From: Pseudomonadota bacterium
GTDB taxonomy: Bacteria; Myxococcota_A; Polyangia; Fen-1088
Reading direction: 5' to 3'
Assembly (NCBI GenBank): GCA_017881285.1
Contig: JADGRD010000053.1
Span: forward strand, 1-11,617
Length of the DNA: 11,617 nucleotides
Part shown: positions 10,590-11,617 of the stretch, in pieces
Layout: each line of letters starts with the position of its first letter
Position numbering within the stretch: position 1 is the first letter of the stretch
Position numbers and translations under genes: made by a program
Notes under the pieces: generated by a model
What the model was told of the DNA's origin: nothing
The model's input: the letters and a program-made list of their open reading frames with translations, nothing else
Database searches by the model: none

Positions 10590-11198
10590 ATGTCTGCCAT
10601 CGAAGCCGTCTTTCTCGACCTGGGCAACGTCCTTGCCTTTCACGACGATGTGGTTCTCTTCCGCCGCATGTCCGAGTGGGGCGGCGCAAAGCCGGAGCAG
10701 ATCCAGGAGCGCATGCTGGGGCTGTGGGATCCCATCAACCGCGGCACCCTGGCCGGCGAGGATCTCCGCCACGCGGTGTGCCGGGCGGCCGGCGCGGATG
10801 TGGCCATGGCCGCCGCGCCCTTCTTCGAGATGTGGAATTGCCACTTTCGCGTCCACCAAGAATTGCTGCCGATGGTCGACGCTCTTCTCGACCAGGTGAA
10901 GGTCTTGCTGCTCTCGAACACTAACGCGCTGCACTGGCGCTTCGTCCACACGTTGATTCCGCAGTTCGAGCGGTTCCACGGCTTCGTGATTTCGTCCGAT
11001 CTCCTCCTGGCCAAGCCAGACCCTGAGATCTTCCAGATCGCCCTCCAGCGCGCCGCCGTTCACCCCGCAAACGCCGCCTACTTCGACGATGTCCCGCGCT
11101 TCGTGGAAGCAGCGTGCGCGCTGGGCATCCACGGCCGCGTGTTCACCGACGCGCCGACCTTCCGCTCCCAGCTCGCGGAGCTGGGCCTGGAGATCTAG
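10590..11198 (+). CDS. HAD-superfamily hydrolase (YihX-like, DxGxV variant)
   Basis: 202-aa protein of the haloacid dehalogenase superfamily, subfamily IA type. Motif I is FLDLGNVL with nucleophile D10; the usual second Asp is Gly12 (DLGNV), a variant also found in E. coli YihX-type sugar phosphatases. Cap helices about 20-90. Motif II is LLLSNTN (S109), motif III K142 in LLAKPDPEIF, and motif IV YFDDVPRFVEAA (D166, D167). Likely a small-molecule phosphatase; substrate unknown. The start at 10590 puts motif I at the usual distance from the N-terminus, but no clear Shine-Dalgarno precedes it. A 60-bp spacer separates it from greA, and it is probably the last gene of the rightward block. Downstream there is only repeat-rich DNA. 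Confidence 0.9.
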   Translation: MSAIEAVFLDLGNVLAFHDDVVLFRRMSEWGGAKPEQIQERMLGLWDPINRGTLAGEDLRHAVCRAAGADVAMAAAPFFEMWNCHFRVHQELLPMVDALLDQVKVLLLSNTNALHWRFVHTLIPQFERFHGFVISSDLLLAKPDPEIFQIALQRAAVHPANAAYFDDVPRFVEAACALGIHGRVFTDAPTFRSQLAELGLEI

Positions 11199-11250
11199 TC
11201 GCGTGAGGAGCCTACGCTTCGCTGGCTTTGCCGGCGGCGTACCTGTTCGT

Positions 11251-11290
11251 GGTTCCCATCGATCGCGTAGGCGTAGCCGGGCTACGCCCG
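11251..11290 (+). repeat. 40-bp perfect direct repeat, copy 1, with GTAG hairpin
   Basis: Identical over 40 bases to 11522-11561. It contains ATCGATCGCG followed by GTAG (11267-11270) and a perfect hairpin 11270-11288: stem GGCGTAGC, loop CGG, stem GCTACGCC. A GTAG box at the foot of a short hairpin is the hallmark of REP elements. Confidence 0.85.
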
Positions 11291-11328
11291 CCGACCCTTC
11301 GGACCTCCCCGGCCCCAGCCCACCCCTC

Positions 11329-11515
11329 GGGCTTCGCCCTCGCCTCGGTCGGCACCAGGGACCACACCCAACCCGCCCTGCCCCTCGCGGCCTGCGGCCG
11401 CGACCCGTCGCGCCTCCGCCAGAGCGCGGGAGGGGGCCCGTGTCCCTCACCGGCCGCGCTACGCGCGTCCGCCTCTCCCACTTCGTGGGCGAGGCAATGT
11501 GGCCGCTTCGCGGCC
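11329..11515. repeat. Cluster of short hairpins with three-base loops
   Basis: Five perfect inverted repeats in under 190 bases: 11329-11339 (GGGC, loop TTC), 11386-11402 (CGCGGCC, loop TGC), 11455-11467 (CGCGC, loop TAC), 11477-11489 (CCCAC, loop TTC; extendable to 11471-11495 across one mismatch), and 11501-11515 (GGCCGC, loop TTC). All share a 3-base loop but differ in stem sequence. GC-rich DNA makes short palindromes likely by chance, but not the constant loop size. Confidence 0.65.
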
Positions 11516-11521
11516 CCGGAG

Positions 11522-11561
11522 GGTTCCCATCGATCGCGTAGGCGTAGCCGGGCTACGCCCG
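11522..11561 (+). repeat. 40-bp perfect direct repeat, copy 2, with GTAG hairpin
   Basis: Second copy of the 40-bp repeat, 271 bases after the first. GTAG is at 11538-11541 and the hairpin at 11541-11559. The right arm can instead pair with 11562-11569, because the 9-mer GGCGTAGCC, its complement GGCTACGCC, and GGCGTAGCC again follow each other with single-base spacers (11541-11569). Confidence 0.85.
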
Positions 11562-11597
11562 GCGTAGCCAGAGCGCGGGAGGGTTTGGGAACCCTTC

Positions 11598-11617
11598 GAG
11601 GGTTCCCATCGATCGCG
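11598..11617 (+). repeat. Third, truncated copy of the repeat at the window end
   Basis: The final 20 bases are identical to 11519-11538, a 79-base period. The window ends exactly before the GTAG hairpin would be expected, so the array very likely continues to the right. Confidence 0.8.

Larger units (their letters stand above)
11211..11617. repeat. Hairpin-dense intergenic repeat region, runs off the right edge
   Basis: About 400 bp with no credible gene. It holds parts of the same composite repeat as at 5710-5896, but in the opposite orientation: the box GCCAGAGCGCGGGAGGG occurs at 11418-11434 and 11567-11583 (exact reverse complement of 5841-5857), and a GGGAACCC hairpin with loop TCG lies at 11586-11608. 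Between them are many short hairpins with three-base loops. No T-rich tail is seen, so a classical intrinsic terminator for the HAD gene cannot be named, though several stems could slow or end transcription. Confidence 0.85.

Noticed and set aside
10590..11198. HAD protein as catalytically dead because the second motif-I Asp is Gly
   Set aside because: The DxGxV form is found in active YihX-like HAD phosphatases, and the nucleophile Asp, Ser, Lys and motif-IV aspartates are all present.
11251..11617. CRISPR array
   Set aside because: Spacing is irregular (271 and 79 bases), the spacers contain the same repeat parts and hairpins, and no cas gene is present.

Overview
The window is about 11.6 kb of GC-rich DNA (by eye well above 60% G+C). 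Genes are dense, with short gaps and one-base stop/start overlaps. The gene types (OmpR-family two-component pair, Rpe, KDPG-aldolase-like protein, CarB, GreA) and the carB-greA adjacency suggest the chromosome of a high-GC Gram-negative bacterium, proteobacterial in the broad sense. A closer assignment cannot be supported from the sequence alone. No plasmid, phage, insertion-sequence transposase, CRISPR array, tRNA or rRNA was seen.

Layout. Positions 1-5626 hold six minus-strand genes, read right to left: a polytopic membrane protein with a proline-rich tail (unknown function), a KDPG/KHG-type aldolase, ribulose-5-phosphate 3-epimerase (rpe), a small Dabb-domain protein joined to rpe by a TGATG overlap, a PhoB/OmpR-type response regulator, and a PhoR-type sensor histidine kinase cut by the left edge. 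Gaps are 66 bp or less, so one transcription unit is plausible. The divergent region 5627-5918 carries two tandem copies of a composite palindromic repeat. Positions 5919-11198 hold four plus-strand genes: a HEAT-like protein (overlapping carB by one base), carB, greA (overlapping carB by 8 bases) and a HAD-family hydrolase. Positions 11199-11617 are non-coding and packed with hairpins and more copies of the same repeat family; the window ends inside one of them.

How the genes work together. The left block pairs two sugar-phosphate enzymes (Rpe in the pentose phosphate/Calvin pathways, an Eda-like aldolase) with a PhoBR-like regulatory pair; the functional link is inference. The right block pairs the large subunit of carbamoyl-phosphate synthetase (pyrimidine and arginine synthesis) with the transcript-cleavage factor GreA. 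The small subunit gene carA is not next to carB; its usual place is taken by the HEAT-like gene.

The most notable observation is that a fragment of the intergenic palindromic repeat also lies inside carB. It is in frame, in the linker between the two synthetase halves, adds about 26 residues, and is flanked by a near-perfect 10-base direct repeat exactly 78 bases apart. This resembles the coding-region palindromic elements known from Rickettsia. The intergenic copies look like REP/BIME elements: GTAG next to a hairpin with a three-base loop.
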